Positions 18,048 through 26,810 of a stretch of DNA of 64,000 nt are shown here, in pieces. Position 1 is the stretch's first letter; the number at the start of each line of letters is the position of its first letter. Position numbers and translations under genes: made by a program. The DNA comes from Acetobacter estunensis. GTDB lineage: Bacteria; Pseudomonadota; Alphaproteobacteria; Acetobacterales; Acetobacteraceae. The stretch is taken from contig NZ_WOTH01000008.1 in the NCBI RefSeq assembly GCF_011516945.1, positions 1 through 64,000 of the forward strand. Reading direction: 5' to 3'. Under the pieces are notes generated by a model, which searched no databases, was not told where the DNA came from, and was given only the letters and a program-made list of their open reading frames with translations.

Positions 18048-19192
18048 TGCTCATGGCCGCCAATATTCTTCTGTTTTGCAGTCTTGCATGGCCGTTTCTT
18101 GCGGGCACGGTCGTGGCGGCGCTGGTGGGACGGGCCGGGGAAGGCGGTGAGAGCGCGCAGCGTCAGTCCCAGCTTGCCCCCAATCTGTCGCTGGTGGGTC
18201 TTGTCCTGATGGTGTTCGATATTCCCTGTGCGTGGTGGCTGGAGATACATGGCTTCGCGACGCAACAGGGATGGATGACGGAATCCTCGCTTGCGGTGAC
18301 GGGAGCGGTGGTGCTGCACGCCTCTCTGGTGTCGCGCTGCTTTGCGCCGCCCCGACGGGAGGATGCGCGGGCGCTCCTGTCACGCGATGCCGTGCCGTTC
18401 TGGACGACCGGCCTGCTTGTGCTGGCGTTGATGCTGTCTGCGCCCGTGGCCCGCGCGGCGATGCTGCTTTCAGCACCTGTTCTGGCTGTCATCCTGCTGG
18501 ACACCGGGGCGGGCTGCGCGCTCGTGGGATGGAATATGCTGCGTCGGAATGTGACGGGCACAGTGTTGGCGTTGACCGGGTTGCTGCATCCCAATCCCAC
18601 AGTTTCGGGACTGCTGACGGGATTTGGCATGATGCTGGTAAGCGGCCTCTGGCCTGCCTGCCTGCCTTCGCGTTCCAGTCCAATGCTTGAAAGTGTAAAC
18701 AGCGGAGAAGCTTTGCGTCTTGCCGCGGCCGCACTGATCACGGGTTCATTATTGACCGCAGCCCCTCAGTCGATGGAGGCGGCCCAAGCGTTTTCCTTTT
18801 TAATGATTGTGGCGGGTTTTCTGACGGTCGCGACAGCGTCCCTTCGCCTGCGCGTGGTCTCTGGGGAGAAGGCGGCGAGCCTTACTCTCGTCAGCATAGG
18901 TCTGGCAGCCATCGCGGTGGGGATCGGTGAGGCTCTTTTGGTCGATCTGGTTCTGTTCGGGCCGCTGCTGGCCGGACCGTGGCGCGACATGAAGGGGCGG
19001 GGACAGTGGAAGGTGGCGTGCCTTCTAGGTCTGCCTGTGCTTGGCACTACCTTGCTGATCGTGATGGTTCTCTCGGCCATATGGCCAACAGTCGGACTGG
19101 TGCTGGTGCTTGCCCTGACGCCAGCCTGGAAGCCGGTCTTGCGGTTCCTGCCATCCTTTCACGCCCGTATGGGTTCGGAGACATCGGGATGA
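18047..19192 (+). CDS. Hydrogenase-4 subunit F-like (NuoN/HyfF-type) membrane protein
   Basis: A 381-aa polytopic membrane protein with about ten helices. It occupies the place of HyfF but is shorter than E. coli HyfF (about 526 residues). Segments such as LTGLLHPNPTVSGLLTGFGMMLVSGLWP and AAALITGSLLTAAPQSMEAAQAFSFLM are reminiscent of the broken-helix region of antiporter-like subunits, though the usual charged Lys/Glu residues are hard to place. The start ATG at 18047 overlaps the previous stop by one base. The stop overlaps the next start as ATGA at 19189-19192. Confidence 0.6.
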   Translation: MLMAANILLFCSLAWPFLAGTVVAALVGRAGEGGESAQRQSQLAPNLSLVGLVLMVFDIPCAWWLEIHGFATQQGWMTESSLAVTGAVVLHASLVSRCFAPPRREDARALLSRDAVPFWTTGLLVLALMLSAPVARAAMLLSAPVLAVILLDTGAGCALVGWNMLRRNVTGTVLALTGLLHPNPTVSGLLTGFGMMLVSGLWPACLPSRSSPMLESVNSGEALRLAAAALITGSLLTAAPQSMEAAQAFSFLMIVAGFLTVATASLRLRVVSGEKAASLTLVSIGLAAIAVGIGEALLVDLVLFGPLLAGPWRDMKGRGQWKVACLLGLPVLGTTLLIVMVLSAIWPTVGLVLVLALTPAWKPVLRFLPSFHARMGSETSG

Positions 19193-20814
19193 GTCTGCCT
19201 CCCATTCTGTTTGGCGGGATTCTGCCCGTGAGGGAGGACGGGCGACCGTCAGTGCGACGCCTCATCCGTAGCGGAGAGAAAACATCCACGCCGTGGCGAT
19301 TCGAACTGGATGAGGATGGCTGGTACGAACTGGTAGAACGGCTGCGTGACGATCCCATCACCTTCATGGGGCTGTGGTGTGATGGCGTCCGCATCCATGC
19401 GCTGTTCAGTGAAAACATTCCGGGTGGGGACAGCCGATTGCGTCCCTTGATGGCCAGTCTCGTGCCCGATGGCCCGCGTTATCGTGGGTTGTCCTCCGTG
19501 CGGAGTGCAGCGTCGCCCTTCGAGCGCATGATCCATGACCTATGGGGAGTGGAAGCCATGGAAGCCGTCGATGTCCGGCCTCTGGTCGATCATGGCGCAT
19601 GGAGTGCCAACGCTCCTCTGTCCGCCCGGGCGGTTCCTTCATCGGAAGGGGCTGCTTCGTTCGTGTTCGAGGCGCCCGACCCAACTGTGACTGACAGGGG
19701 AATGATTCTGCCATATGGCCCGGCTACGGGTGGGATGGAGGGACCGGTTCATCACAGGTTGGGCGTCGTGGGCGGTCGTATTCGTACGGTGGAGACAGCA
19801 GGAGGATTTGCGCATCGCGGAGTGACGGCCCGAATGGTGGGCATGACGCCTGCTGCGGCTGTTGAACTGGCAGGACGCATCAGCGCGACGGCCACGGTTG
19901 CGCATCAGTGGACGCTTTGTATGGCGGTGGAGCATGCGCTGGGTGTGATGGTCCCGCCGACTGCCCAGTGTATGCGGGCCGTGCTGGCGGAGATCGAGCG
20001 CATCCACACGCATCTGACGTGGCTGGCGCGGACAGCACAGGCTGCGCGTGCCGATCTGGTGATGGGGCGTCTTTATCGAGCGCGTGAGACATTGGCGCGC
20101 TTATGCGCCAGCGTTCTGGGCAAACGGCTGTTGGTGGACACCATCATCCCCGGCGGGGTGCTGCTGTCGGGCCGGCCTGCGGAGGGGGCGGAGCTTGGAC
20201 TGCCGGCAGCGATGGCGCGTCTGGCAGACGAGATCGCGGCGTTTGATGAGCGTGAGTTTCCCGAAATACGCGCCCTGTGGCTGGCATCAGCCGGTTTGAT
20301 GGAGGTGTTGAGCGGCGCGGGGCACGTATCGCGAGAAGAGGCGGAAACCCTCACTCTGGGAGGGCCGGTGGGACGTGCGTGTGGACGCGGTCTGGATCTG
20401 CGCGAGTCTTACGATGCCTATGGCGCGGTGTCGCTGCGCACGCCGGTTCGGACGCAAGGAGACGCTCTGGCGCGATCCCTGATCCGGTTTGACGACATTG
20501 CCGAAAGTCTACGTTTGCTTGCGGCGTTCGCGCGTGAACTGGAAGGCCGCAAGGATGAGGGGCCCGGTGAAGTGTGCGCCCCGGTTCCAGCCGTCCTTGA
20601 AAGGGCGGCTGGATATGGCGCGGTAGAGGGACCATCCGGTCCGGTCTGTCACTGTGTGACGATGCAGGAGGGACGGATCGCGCAGGTTTTCGTGGCCGAT
20701 CCGGCCGCAATTCTGAGCATGACGCTTGAAAAAGCGTTGTCAGGGGCGCGTTGGGAAGAATTTGATGTGGTCAAATGCTCTTTCGGCGTTTCGGCTGCGG
20801 CGGCTGATCTGTAA
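19189..20814 (+). CDS. Hydrogenase-4 large-subunit-like protein (HyfG/NuoCD fusion) without Ni ligands
   Basis: A 541-aa fusion of a NuoC-like N-terminal part (about residues 1-135) and a NuoD/hydrogenase large-subunit part. GPVHHRLGVVGGRI, AVEHALGVMVP and EIERIHTHLTWLA align with the HycE/HyfG pattern. In [NiFe] enzymes the first Ni motif is ERVCGIC followed by His. Here the same place reads GRISATATVAH, with Ser232 and Ala235 instead of the two cysteines and His239 kept. The C-terminal DPCxxC motif is reduced to a single Cys in VVKCSFG. It therefore cannot hold a NiFe site and resembles the energy-converting-hydrogenase-related (Ehr) class or a NuoD. Confidence 0.8.
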   Translation: MSLPPILFGGILPVREDGRPSVRRLIRSGEKTSTPWRFELDEDGWYELVERLRDDPITFMGLWCDGVRIHALFSENIPGGDSRLRPLMASLVPDGPRYRGLSSVRSAASPFERMIHDLWGVEAMEAVDVRPLVDHGAWSANAPLSARAVPSSEGAASFVFEAPDPTVTDRGMILPYGPATGGMEGPVHHRLGVVGGRIRTVETAGGFAHRGVTARMVGMTPAAAVELAGRISATATVAHQWTLCMAVEHALGVMVPPTAQCMRAVLAEIERIHTHLTWLARTAQAARADLVMGRLYRARETLARLCASVLGKRLLVDTIIPGGVLLSGRPAEGAELGLPAAMARLADEIAAFDEREFPEIRALWLASAGLMEVLSGAGHVSREEAETLTLGGPVGRACGRGLDLRESYDAYGAVSLRTPVRTQGDALARSLIRFDDIAESLRLLAAFARELEGRKDEGPGEVCAPVPAVLERAAGYGAVEGPSGPVCHCVTMQEGRIAQVFVADPAAILSMTLEKALSGARWEEFDVVKCSFGVSAAAADL

Positions 20815-20865
20815 TATCACCGCGAAGAGCCAAGTGCGCTCTCCGCACCGTCGAGGAGGTTGCCC

Positions 20866-21366
20866 GTGTCCACCGTCCTGATCCGTGCTCTGTTCACATC
20901 GCTCGTGGCGCCTGCCGGACCCGCATTGCCGCCTGTCATCTCACGTTCGCCGCTGGTGCTGTTCCATGTGGACAGTGGTGGCTGCGAAGCCTGTGGACTG
21001 GAAGTGGAAGCTCTCATTCACGGCAATTACGGTCTTGCCGAAGCTGGAGTGAGCTTTGCCGATACGCCTCGGACGGCCGATATGCTGCTGGTTACGGGCG
21101 CTTATTCCCGTATGATGATGCCGGTCGTTCAGGCCGCATGGGAGGCGATGCCGCAGCCCAAGGGGTTGCTGGCGGTCGGGGCATGCGCTCTCGATGGTGG
21201 CCCGTTTGGAAAAAACTACGCCATGCTGGGCGGGTTGGAATCGCACGCATCGGTCGATTGCGCCATTCCCGGCTGCCCGCCCACGCCGCACGCCGTTCTG
21301 GAGGGCATCGTCAGCCTGCTTTCGCCTGCATCCGTCGTCCGACCGGTTGCTGCCACCGAAGAATGA
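20866..21366 (+). CDS. Hydrogenase-4 small-subunit-like protein (HyfI/NuoB-type [4Fe-4S] protein)
   Basis: A 166-aa NuoB/HyfI homologue and last gene of the operon. The proximal (N2-type) cluster ligands appear intact: GGCEACGLE gives Cys40 and Cys43, VGACALDGG gives Cys107 and PGCPPTP gives Cys137. GTG 20866 is chosen because GAGGAGG lies seven bases upstream; the in-frame TTG at 20860 is too close to it. A 51-base gap separates it from the large-subunit gene, the only gap in the operon. Intact cluster ligands beside a large subunit that cannot bind Ni suggest electron transfer to something other than protons, perhaps quinone. Confidence 0.82.
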   Translation: MSTVLIRALFTSLVAPAGPALPPVISRSPLVLFHVDSGGCEACGLEVEALIHGNYGLAEAGVSFADTPRTADMLLVTGAYSRMMMPVVQAAWEAMPQPKGLLAVGACALDGGPFGKNYAMLGGLESHASVDCAIPGCPPTPHAVLEGIVSLLSPASVVRPVAATEE

Positions 21367-21375
21367 AGTCTCGCC

Positions 21376-22251
21376 TCAGTGCTGCGGCAGGGAGGAGGGA
21401 GCGATGTCTTCCTCTTCTTCTTCCTCGCGCAGGGATTCGGCCGCGTGACGCAGACGGTGAAAGCTCATGCGGCTGAGAGGAAGTAGGGCGACATACACTA
21501 CGCCCATGGCCGCAAGAACGCCCCACGGATCGGCCACCAGCGCCACGACATAAATGCCCGAGCCGAGCATCATCGGCAGGACATAGCGGGCCGGGATCTT
21601 GAAATTCTTGAACGACCAGACAGGCAGGGTGGAGACCAGAAGAAACGCCGTGCTTGTGAGGGTGAGGGCCGGAAGCCAAGGCAGGCGCGTCAGTTCATAA
21701 AGCTGCGTGAAACCCAGCTTGTTGAACTCCAGTCCCAGAAACAGTGGAAACAGGGCCAGACCGGCGCCAGCCGGAGCGGGAACACCGGTGAAGAAGTTGC
21801 TGGCGTATTTCGGACGATCTTCCGCGCCATCGAGATTGGCGTTGAAGCGGGCGAGCCGTAACGCCATGCACACCGTAAAAAGGAGGCAGGGAAGAAAGGC
21901 GTAACGCCCCGCATCCTTGAGTGCCCAGAGATAGAGCACGAAAGAAGGTGCCACACCGAAGCAGACAAAATCCGACAGACTGTCGAACTCTGCGCCAAAT
22001 CGCGTGGAGCCGCGCAGGAGGCGCGCGATACGCCCATCCAGCCCGTCGATCACCGCCGAGACGAGAAGCGCTATCGCAGCGCTCTGGAAACGCCCATCCA
22101 GCGCGAAGCGCATGCCTGTGAGGCCGCTGCACAGCCCAAGCATGGTCAGTAGATTGGGAATCAGGCGATTGAACGACGGGCCACGAACCCGCGTATGAGG
22201 CGCACGGCGCCGCAGGCGACCGCGTTTGCGGCGGGAGGTGGTCTCACTCAT
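21376..22251 (-). CDS. pssA: CDP-diacylglycerol-serine O-phosphatidyltransferase
   Basis: A 291-aa membrane enzyme that makes phosphatidylserine. The CDP-alcohol phosphotransferase motif DG(x2)AR(x8)G(x3)D(x3)D is present as DGLDGRIARLLRG followed by FGAEFDSLSD at about residues 66-92. A basic N-terminal tail precedes the first helix. It is transcribed with psd, which lies upstream on the same strand 32 bases away, so the two steps to phosphatidylethanolamine are adjacent. Its end converges on the hydrogenase-like operon with a 9-base gap. Confidence 0.94.
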   Translation of the reverse strand: MSETTSRRKRGRLRRRAPHTRVRGPSFNRLIPNLLTMLGLCSGLTGMRFALDGRFQSAAIALLVSAVIDGLDGRIARLLRGSTRFGAEFDSLSDFVCFGVAPSFVLYLWALKDAGRYAFLPCLLFTVCMALRLARFNANLDGAEDRPKYASNFFTGVPAPAGAGLALFPLFLGLEFNKLGFTQLYELTRLPWLPALTLTSTAFLLVSTLPVWSFKNFKIPARYVLPMMLGSGIYVVALVADPWGVLAAMGVVYVALLPLSRMSFHRLRHAAESLREEEEEEDIAPSSLPQH

Positions 22252-22283
22252 CGCGGGTGACTTCCGATCGTCCGCCGAAGGGA

Positions 22284-22979
22284 TCAGGCGTCAAGCTGTG
22301 CCACGACGGTCTCGCCGCCCACCATGGTCTGCCCGACCGCGACCAGCGGCTCAACGCCCGGCGGCAGATACACATCCGTGCGTGAGCCAAAGCGAATGAT
22401 GCCGAAACGCTCGCCGGCTTCCAGACGGTCGCCTTCCTTCACGGAACACACGATGCGGCGCGCCACCAGTCCAGCGATCTGCACGACGGCGACCATGCGC
22501 CCATCCGGCAGGGTGATGCTCAGCGCGTTGCGCTCGTTATCCGTAGAAGCCTTGTCGAGACTGGCGTTGAGGAACTTGCCCTCGTGATAGGCAATGCGCG
22601 TTACGGTGCCAGCCACCGGCATGCGGTTGACATGGACATCCAGCACCGAGAGGAACGTCGCCACGCGCCAGACAGGTGTGTCGCCCATGCCAAGTTCGGC
22701 AGGAGGGGCAACCTTCTGGATGGAGACGATATGCCCGTCTGCGGGGGCGACGACCAGTCCCTCACGCGGCGGAGGCACGCGCTTGGGATCGCGAAAGAAA
22801 TAGAGGCAGAAGCCAAAAAACGCGCCGCTGAGTGTGCCTGCGCGTTTGAGAACCGGACAGTTCAGCCGCCAGCCGAGATAGCGCGCAGCGACCGTGGCCG
22901 CTCCCGATGCGAGCAGGAAAGGGCGTGCCTCACGGTGAGGGCGGGACAGGACGAGCCTGAGAGATCCGATCAGTGACAT
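22284..22979 (-). CDS. psd: Phosphatidylserine decarboxylase, short proenzyme type
   Basis: A 231-aa enzyme that makes phosphatidylethanolamine and is the partner of pss[17 protein letters not shown] and LDVHVNRMP are typical of the short bacterial/archaeal class. Self-cleavage to create the pyruvoyl group is expected at Gly198-Ser199 in [12 protein letters not shown] 22979 has AGGAAC seven bases upstream; the frame extends to TTG 23015, but the extra residues are not membrane-like. It is divergent from plsC, so three phospholipid genes sit together. Confidence 0.93.
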   Translation of the reverse strand: MSLIGSLRLVLSRPHREARPFLLASGAATVAARYLGWRLNCPVLKRAGTLSGAFFGFCLYFFRDPKRVPPPREGLVVAPADGHIVSIQKVAPPAELGMGDTPVWRVATFLSVLDVHVNRMPVAGTVTRIAYHEGKFLNASLDKASTDNERNALSITLPDGRMVAVVQIAGLVARRIVCSVKEGDRLEAGERFGIIRFGSRTDVYLPPGVEPLVAVGQTMVGGETVVAQLDA

Positions 22980-23128
22980 GGAACCGTTCCTGAACGCTTG
23001 GCCCTCGGGAATCAAGTCTCATCATGGAGACAGGTGGACCGCGACTTGCACGAGCGAGGCTTTTCTGGTCTCCATCCGCAGCTTTTATGCCCGGAAACCG
23101 CCACCCTGTTTCAACGGAAGGTCACGCC

Positions 23129-23833
23129 ATGAGAGTGCTGCGCTCTGCCCTGTTCCGCGTCTGGATCGTCGCCATTTCGGTCCTGATGGGGTGGGCCGCG
23201 ATTCCTCTGCGTCTCTTCGCGCCGCGTTTCGCAATGCCCTACGCCAAGCTCTGGGCGCGGCTGTATCTGGCGGGAGGACGGTATTTCTGTGGCATCCGGA
23301 CACGGGTGACGGGACTGGATAAATTGCCCAAGGATCGTCCTTTCATCCTTGCGTCCCAGCATCAGTCGGCCTTCGACACGTTGGTCTGGATGAACCTCGT
23401 GTCCAAGCCGACCTACGTGATGAAAGAAGAGTTGCAGCGTGTGCCGCTGGTGGGGCCGATGCTCAAATTGACGGGTATGATTCCGGTGGCGCGCACAGGG
23501 GGCAGCAAGGCGTTGCGCAGTCTGCTGGATGCTACGGAGCGGGCAGCTTCCGAAGGACGGCAACTTATCATCTTCCCGGAAGGGACGCGGCTTGCGCCGG
23601 GTGAACGGGTGCCCCTCAAACCGGGAATTGTCGCGATGGCCCGTCATGCGAAGCTGCCTGTTTATCCGGTGGCTACGAATTCCGGGTTGTGCTGGCCGAA
23701 CCGTGGTTTTCTCAAGAGGTCCGGCACGATCACGGTGCATGTGTGCGACCCTATCGAGGCCGGGGCGCGAGGGACCATGTTGCGGGCGATAGAGGATGCA
23801 TGGCGGGCGGCTGAGCCACAACTCGCGCAATAA
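23129..23833 (+). CDS. plsC: 1-acyl-sn-glycerol-3-phosphate acyltransferase
   Basis: A 234-aa acyltransferase that makes phosphatidic acid at the inner membrane. An N-terminal helix is followed by block I HQSAFD (HX4D, about residues 71-76), block II around VARTGGSKALRS and block III FPEGTR near 150. ATG 23129 is supported by GGAAGG upstream; the open frame to 23024 has no family similarity. Phosphatidic acid made here feeds CDP-diacylglycerol and then PssA and Psd encoded next to it on the opposite strand. Confidence 0.92.
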   Translation: MRVLRSALFRVWIVAISVLMGWAAIPLRLFAPRFAMPYAKLWARLYLAGGRYFCGIRTRVTGLDKLPKDRPFILASQHQSAFDTLVWMNLVSKPTYVMKEELQRVPLVGPMLKLTGMIPVARTGGSKALRSLLDATERAASEGRQLIIFPEGTRLAPGERVPLKPGIVAMARHAKLPVYPVATNSGLCWPNRGFLKRSGTITVHVCDPIEAGARGTMLRAIEDAWRAAEPQLAQ

Positions 23834-24252
23834 AAACCTTTTATGACCCTCGAACGAGGGAGGCGTTAACGTTTGGCACAGGGTTGTGGATAACTCTGTG
23901 GGGCAAGAATCCGTCGTGGAACGATATGAAGGAAAAGAGGAAATATCCTCGGCGTTTCTTGCGTTTATAGAAGTCAAGATAAATTATTACGGGATGGACA
24001 GGTTTTCTTGGGAATTGGCGGAAGACTGCGGTTTTTCTCAGTCGTTTGTATAAGAATCCGACTTTCTGACCTATCTGCTCCGATTGTCTGAAGACTGTAT
24101 AAAAAGAGTGGACTCCTCTGGGGACAGGCTGTGGACAGATTGAGAAGTGTTGCGATGGAGAGCGGTGAATTACCCATCAGATTCCATCATCGGTCCAGAG
24201 GGTTGGGCGCTTTAGGTGATGCGGCGCATGAATTCGAAAGCTTCGGAACGTC
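23834..24252. other. Gene-free, relatively AT-rich stretch with DnaA-box-like sites
   Basis: No convincing gene in 419 bases. It holds one perfect DnaA-box match (TGTGGATAA, minus strand TTATCCACA, at about 23884-23892) and weaker ones on the same strand (TGTATAAGA, TGTATAAAA, TGTGGACAG). It also has an AT-rich run around 23969-23989 and a short CCCTCG/CGAGGG hairpin at 23847-23860 after plsC. It must also contain the promoter of the downstream gene. Confidence 0.5.
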
Positions 24253-25308
24253 GTGACGGGTCGCTCCTCTCGAATCGGTCTGATCGTGGCGCTGGTTATT
24301 CTTGTGGGAGGTGGTGGCGTCCTTGCGCGCCAGGCAGGCAACCGAGCGATCCTGGGGGGACTTGAAGCCTCTCGTCACGATCTGGCGCAGCATGGATGGT
24401 CAGTGTCGTGGCGTGTTGTCCGGCCTCGCTGGGCCTTGTTTGTGGCGACGGTCGAGTTTGTGGATTTCCGGGTGTCCGCAACAGTGGGCGATTTCCGGGT
24501 GTTCTACGGCGCGGACGCTCTTGCTGTGCGTCGTCCGCATTTTTTTTCCCATGATGTCATGATGTTCCCGGGAAAGCGGCAGGCTCTCGTGGTAAACCGC
24601 AGGGAAGAGACTGTGCTGGCACTTCGTTTGGTGAGTGAGCGAACACGTCTTGTCGCTCAGCTATCCTCTGAAGGAGTGGTGCGAAGCCTTGCGTTGACGA
24701 TGCCGCAGGTGACGACGGATCTCGCGGCGCTTCCGGCGTTGGTCCCCACGCGCAGCCTGCCGGCTATGTTGGTTGCGGAGGGTGTGAGAGTCAGGCTCCA
24801 CAATAGGCCTCAGGACAGAGGCGGACTGGCGGTCGATATCGGGCTGGAGGCGCTCCGGCTGCCCGTCTCATGGCCGGGGCTGGGCGATACGTTGCGCGGA
24901 GTAGAGGCGGCTTTCTCATTGCCGGTAACGACGGGAAGAGAGACTTTTCTTCTGCATCTCGCGCAGGGAAAACTGGGAGTGGCATCGGCTGCTCTGTCGG
25001 GACGGATGACCGGGTGGCCTGTTCCGACCGGTGATTTCGATCTCGTGCTGCGTGGCGTGGATGTGGCGACACAGAACATGGCGGCCAGCGGAGCAGTGTC
25101 TCCAGAAGTGGGCGAAGCAGCCGCTGTACTGGGACGCATCGCGCGGCACGATGCTTCTCCGGTTCCGAACGGTGGAGACACGAAAGCAAAGTCAGGAAAA
25201 GAACCTCTTGTCGACCTGCCCCTGCGTTTGAGGGAAGGACGATGGTGGGTGGGAACACTGCCTCTCTCCGCCGTGTCGGGATTGATTGCCCGCTCACGAC
25301 AGCCATAG
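24253..25308 (+). CDS. Membrane-anchored hypothetical protein, DUF2125-like
   Basis: A 351-aa protein starting at GTG with GGAA upstream. An N-terminal helix (IGLIVALVILVGGGGVLA) anchors a long beta-rich domain. The region HGWSVSWRVVRPRWALFVATVEFVDFRV resembles the DUF2125 pattern found in alphaproteobacterial periplasmic proteins of unknown function. The domain assignment is by eye and tentative. It is followed by gloB on the opposite strand with a gap of two bases. A second, longer protein of similar style lies at 35601-37124. Confidence 0.6.
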   Translation: MTGRSSRIGLIVALVILVGGGGVLARQAGNRAILGGLEASRHDLAQHGWSVSWRVVRPRWALFVATVEFVDFRVSATVGDFRVFYGADALAVRRPHFFSHDVMMFPGKRQALVVNRREETVLALRLVSERTRLVAQLSSEGVVRSLALTMPQVTTDLAALPALVPTRSLPAMLVAEGVRVRLHNRPQDRGGLAVDIGLEALRLPVSWPGLGDTLRGVEAAFSLPVTTGRETFLLHLAQGKLGVASAALSGRMTGWPVPTGDFDLVLRGVDVATQNMAASGAVSPEVGEAAAVLGRIARHDASPVPNGGDTKAKSGKEPLVDLPLRLREGRWWVGTLPLSAVSGLIARSRQP

Positions 25309-25310
25309 GC

Positions 25311-26039
25311 TCAACGGGCGTGATCCTTGGCTTTTCGAAGTCGTGCGAGGGTGGCCACATCCGGCGCACGCAGAAAGGGATTGCAGTCACGTTCGCTGCC
25401 AAGAGTAGAGGGCACGGTCGGCACTCCCTCGGCGCGAAGCCGTTCCACTTCCCGGGCGCGTTCGCCAAGGGCGATATTCTCGGGATCGACGGAAAGGGCG
25501 AACCGGGCGTTGGAGGCGGTATATTCATGGCCGCAATAGACGCGGGTTCGATCGGGTAGGTGGTCGAATGCCCGGAAACTCGCGAACATCTGTGCCGCCG
25601 TTCCTTCAAACAGACGACCGCACCCAAGGCTGAACAGCGTGTCTCCACAGAACAGGGATGGCGGATCGTCGAAATAATAGGCGATGTGCCCCAATGTATG
25701 GCCCGGTGTGTCGATCACGGTGGCGCAGCTTTCACCCAACATGATGCGGTCGCCGGGATTTACGGCATGATCGAGAGGAGGCAGCCGCGCCGCGTCGGCG
25801 GCATTGCCGATCACCTGCGCACCGTAGCGTTTCCGCAGGGAGATGGTGCCGCCTGTATGGTCGGCGTGATGATGGGTGAGCAGGATCAGATCGAGACGTC
25901 CGCCATGCTCATCAATGGCGGACTGAACCGGCGTGGCTTCCCCCGGATCGACCACGGCAGTCGTTCCCGTGGCCTCATCTTGGATGAGCCAGACGTAGTT
26001 GTCTGAAAGAGCCGCAATGGCATGAACGGTAATGGGCAT
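25311..26039 (-). CDS. gloB: Hydroxyacylglutathione hydrolase (glyoxalase II)
   Basis: A 242-aa metallo-beta-lactamase-fold thioesterase that releases D-lactate from S-lactoylglutathione. The binuclear metal motif THHHADH is at residues 55-61, with further ligands in DTPGHTLGHI and CGDTLFSLGCGR, and the C-terminal VYCGHEYT motif. The frame is open far upstream (to 27062), but ATG 26039 has AGGAAGGAG eight bases before it and begins with the conserved PITVHAI. It is divergent from the methyltransferase gene with 45 bases between starts, a common arrangement in alphaproteobacteria. Confidence 0.95.
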   Translation of the reverse strand: MPITVHAIAALSDNYVWLIQDEATGTTAVVDPGEATPVQSAIDEHGGRLDLILLTHHHADHTGGTISLRKRYGAQVIGNAADAARLPPLDHAVNPGDRIMLGESCATVIDTPGHTLGHIAYYFDDPPSLFCGDTLFSLGCGRLFEGTAAQMFASFRAFDHLPDRTRVYCGHEYTASNARFALSVDPENIALGERAREVERLRAEGVPTVPSTLGSERDCNPFLRAPDVATLARLRKAKDHAR

Positions 26040-26084
26040 GAAACGTGGCTCCTTCCTCAAGGGCTTCATGGTAGTGTACGTTTC

Positions 26085-26804
26085 ATGAGAGACGAAGTTC
26101 GGACGGTCGAAGCTTTTTACAATGCGCCGGTGGGGACGGACACGGGACGTCTGCTCGGTCGTCATCTTCTTGCGGCGTGGCCAGAACTCGCGGGCCAGCG
26201 TCTGCTTGGCATCGGCCATGCCGCCCCCTTTCTTCCGCTCTGGGACGCTCGCACGTCGCTTGCCGTGTCGGCACGGCTGGGCCTGTCCGGTGCCGCCCTC
26301 GGGTTGCACCAACGCTACGGGCGCGAATGTGTGGTGTCGGAAACCGCTTTGCCTTTTCCCGATCTGTCTTTCGATCGTGTTCTGATGATTCACGCGCTGG
26401 AGACTTCGCATGCCGGTGGAGAACTTTTGCGGGCCGTCTGGAGAGTTTTGCGCGATGACGGCAAACTGTTGCTGGTCGTGCCCAACCGACGCGGCGTCTG
26501 GGCCCTGAGCGACACGACTCCCTTTGGGCAGGGGCGTCCGTTCTCGCAGCGTCAGCTCTGGCGGCAACTCGCGCAGTGCATGTTCCATGTCGAACGGAGC
26601 GGCACCGCACTTTATCCGCCGCCGTTTCCATCGCTTCATCGTCGGAAGGTCGGTGATCTGCTTGAGCGGGCAGGGAGCGCGGTGTTGCCGGCCTGCGGGG
26701 GCGTGGTGATCGTGGAGGCCGTGAAGGATCTGTGGGGTGGCCTGCCGCTGACACGCGAGAGTGTTCGCGCACAACCGGCACGACAGGTTGTCGGGGCCGG
26801 TTGA
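26085..26804 (+). CDS. Class I SAM-dependent methyltransferase
   Basis: A 239-aa protein divergent from gloB. It begins MRDEVRTVEAFYNAPVG, followed by a SAM-binding motif I variant LLGIGHAAPFLPLW at about residue 40, an acidic LPFPDLSFDRVLMIHALE (motifs II/III), and LLRAVWRVLRDDGKLLLVVPNRRG. The glycine-rich loop is IGHAAPF, a variant of the usual GxGxG. Target unknown. The same divergent pair with glyoxalase II is widespread in alphaproteobacteria. ATG 26085 was preferred to the upstream TTG because the conserved domain starts there. Confidence 0.82.
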   Translation: MRDEVRTVEAFYNAPVGTDTGRLLGRHLLAAWPELAGQRLLGIGHAAPFLPLWDARTSLAVSARLGLSGAALGLHQRYGRECVVSETALPFPDLSFDRVLMIHALETSHAGGELLRAVWRVLRDDGKLLLVVPNRRGVWALSDTTPFGQGRPFSQRQLWRQLAQCMFHVERSGTALYPPPFPSLHRRKVGDLLERAGSAVLPACGGVVIVEAVKDLWGGLPLTRESVRAQPARQVVGAG

Positions 26805-26810
26805 TACACC

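Noticed and set aside
14801-21366. A working [NiFe] hydrogenase
   Set aside because: The large subunit lacks the cysteine pairs that bind nickel, and no hyp maturation genes or ferredoxin subunits are present in the window.
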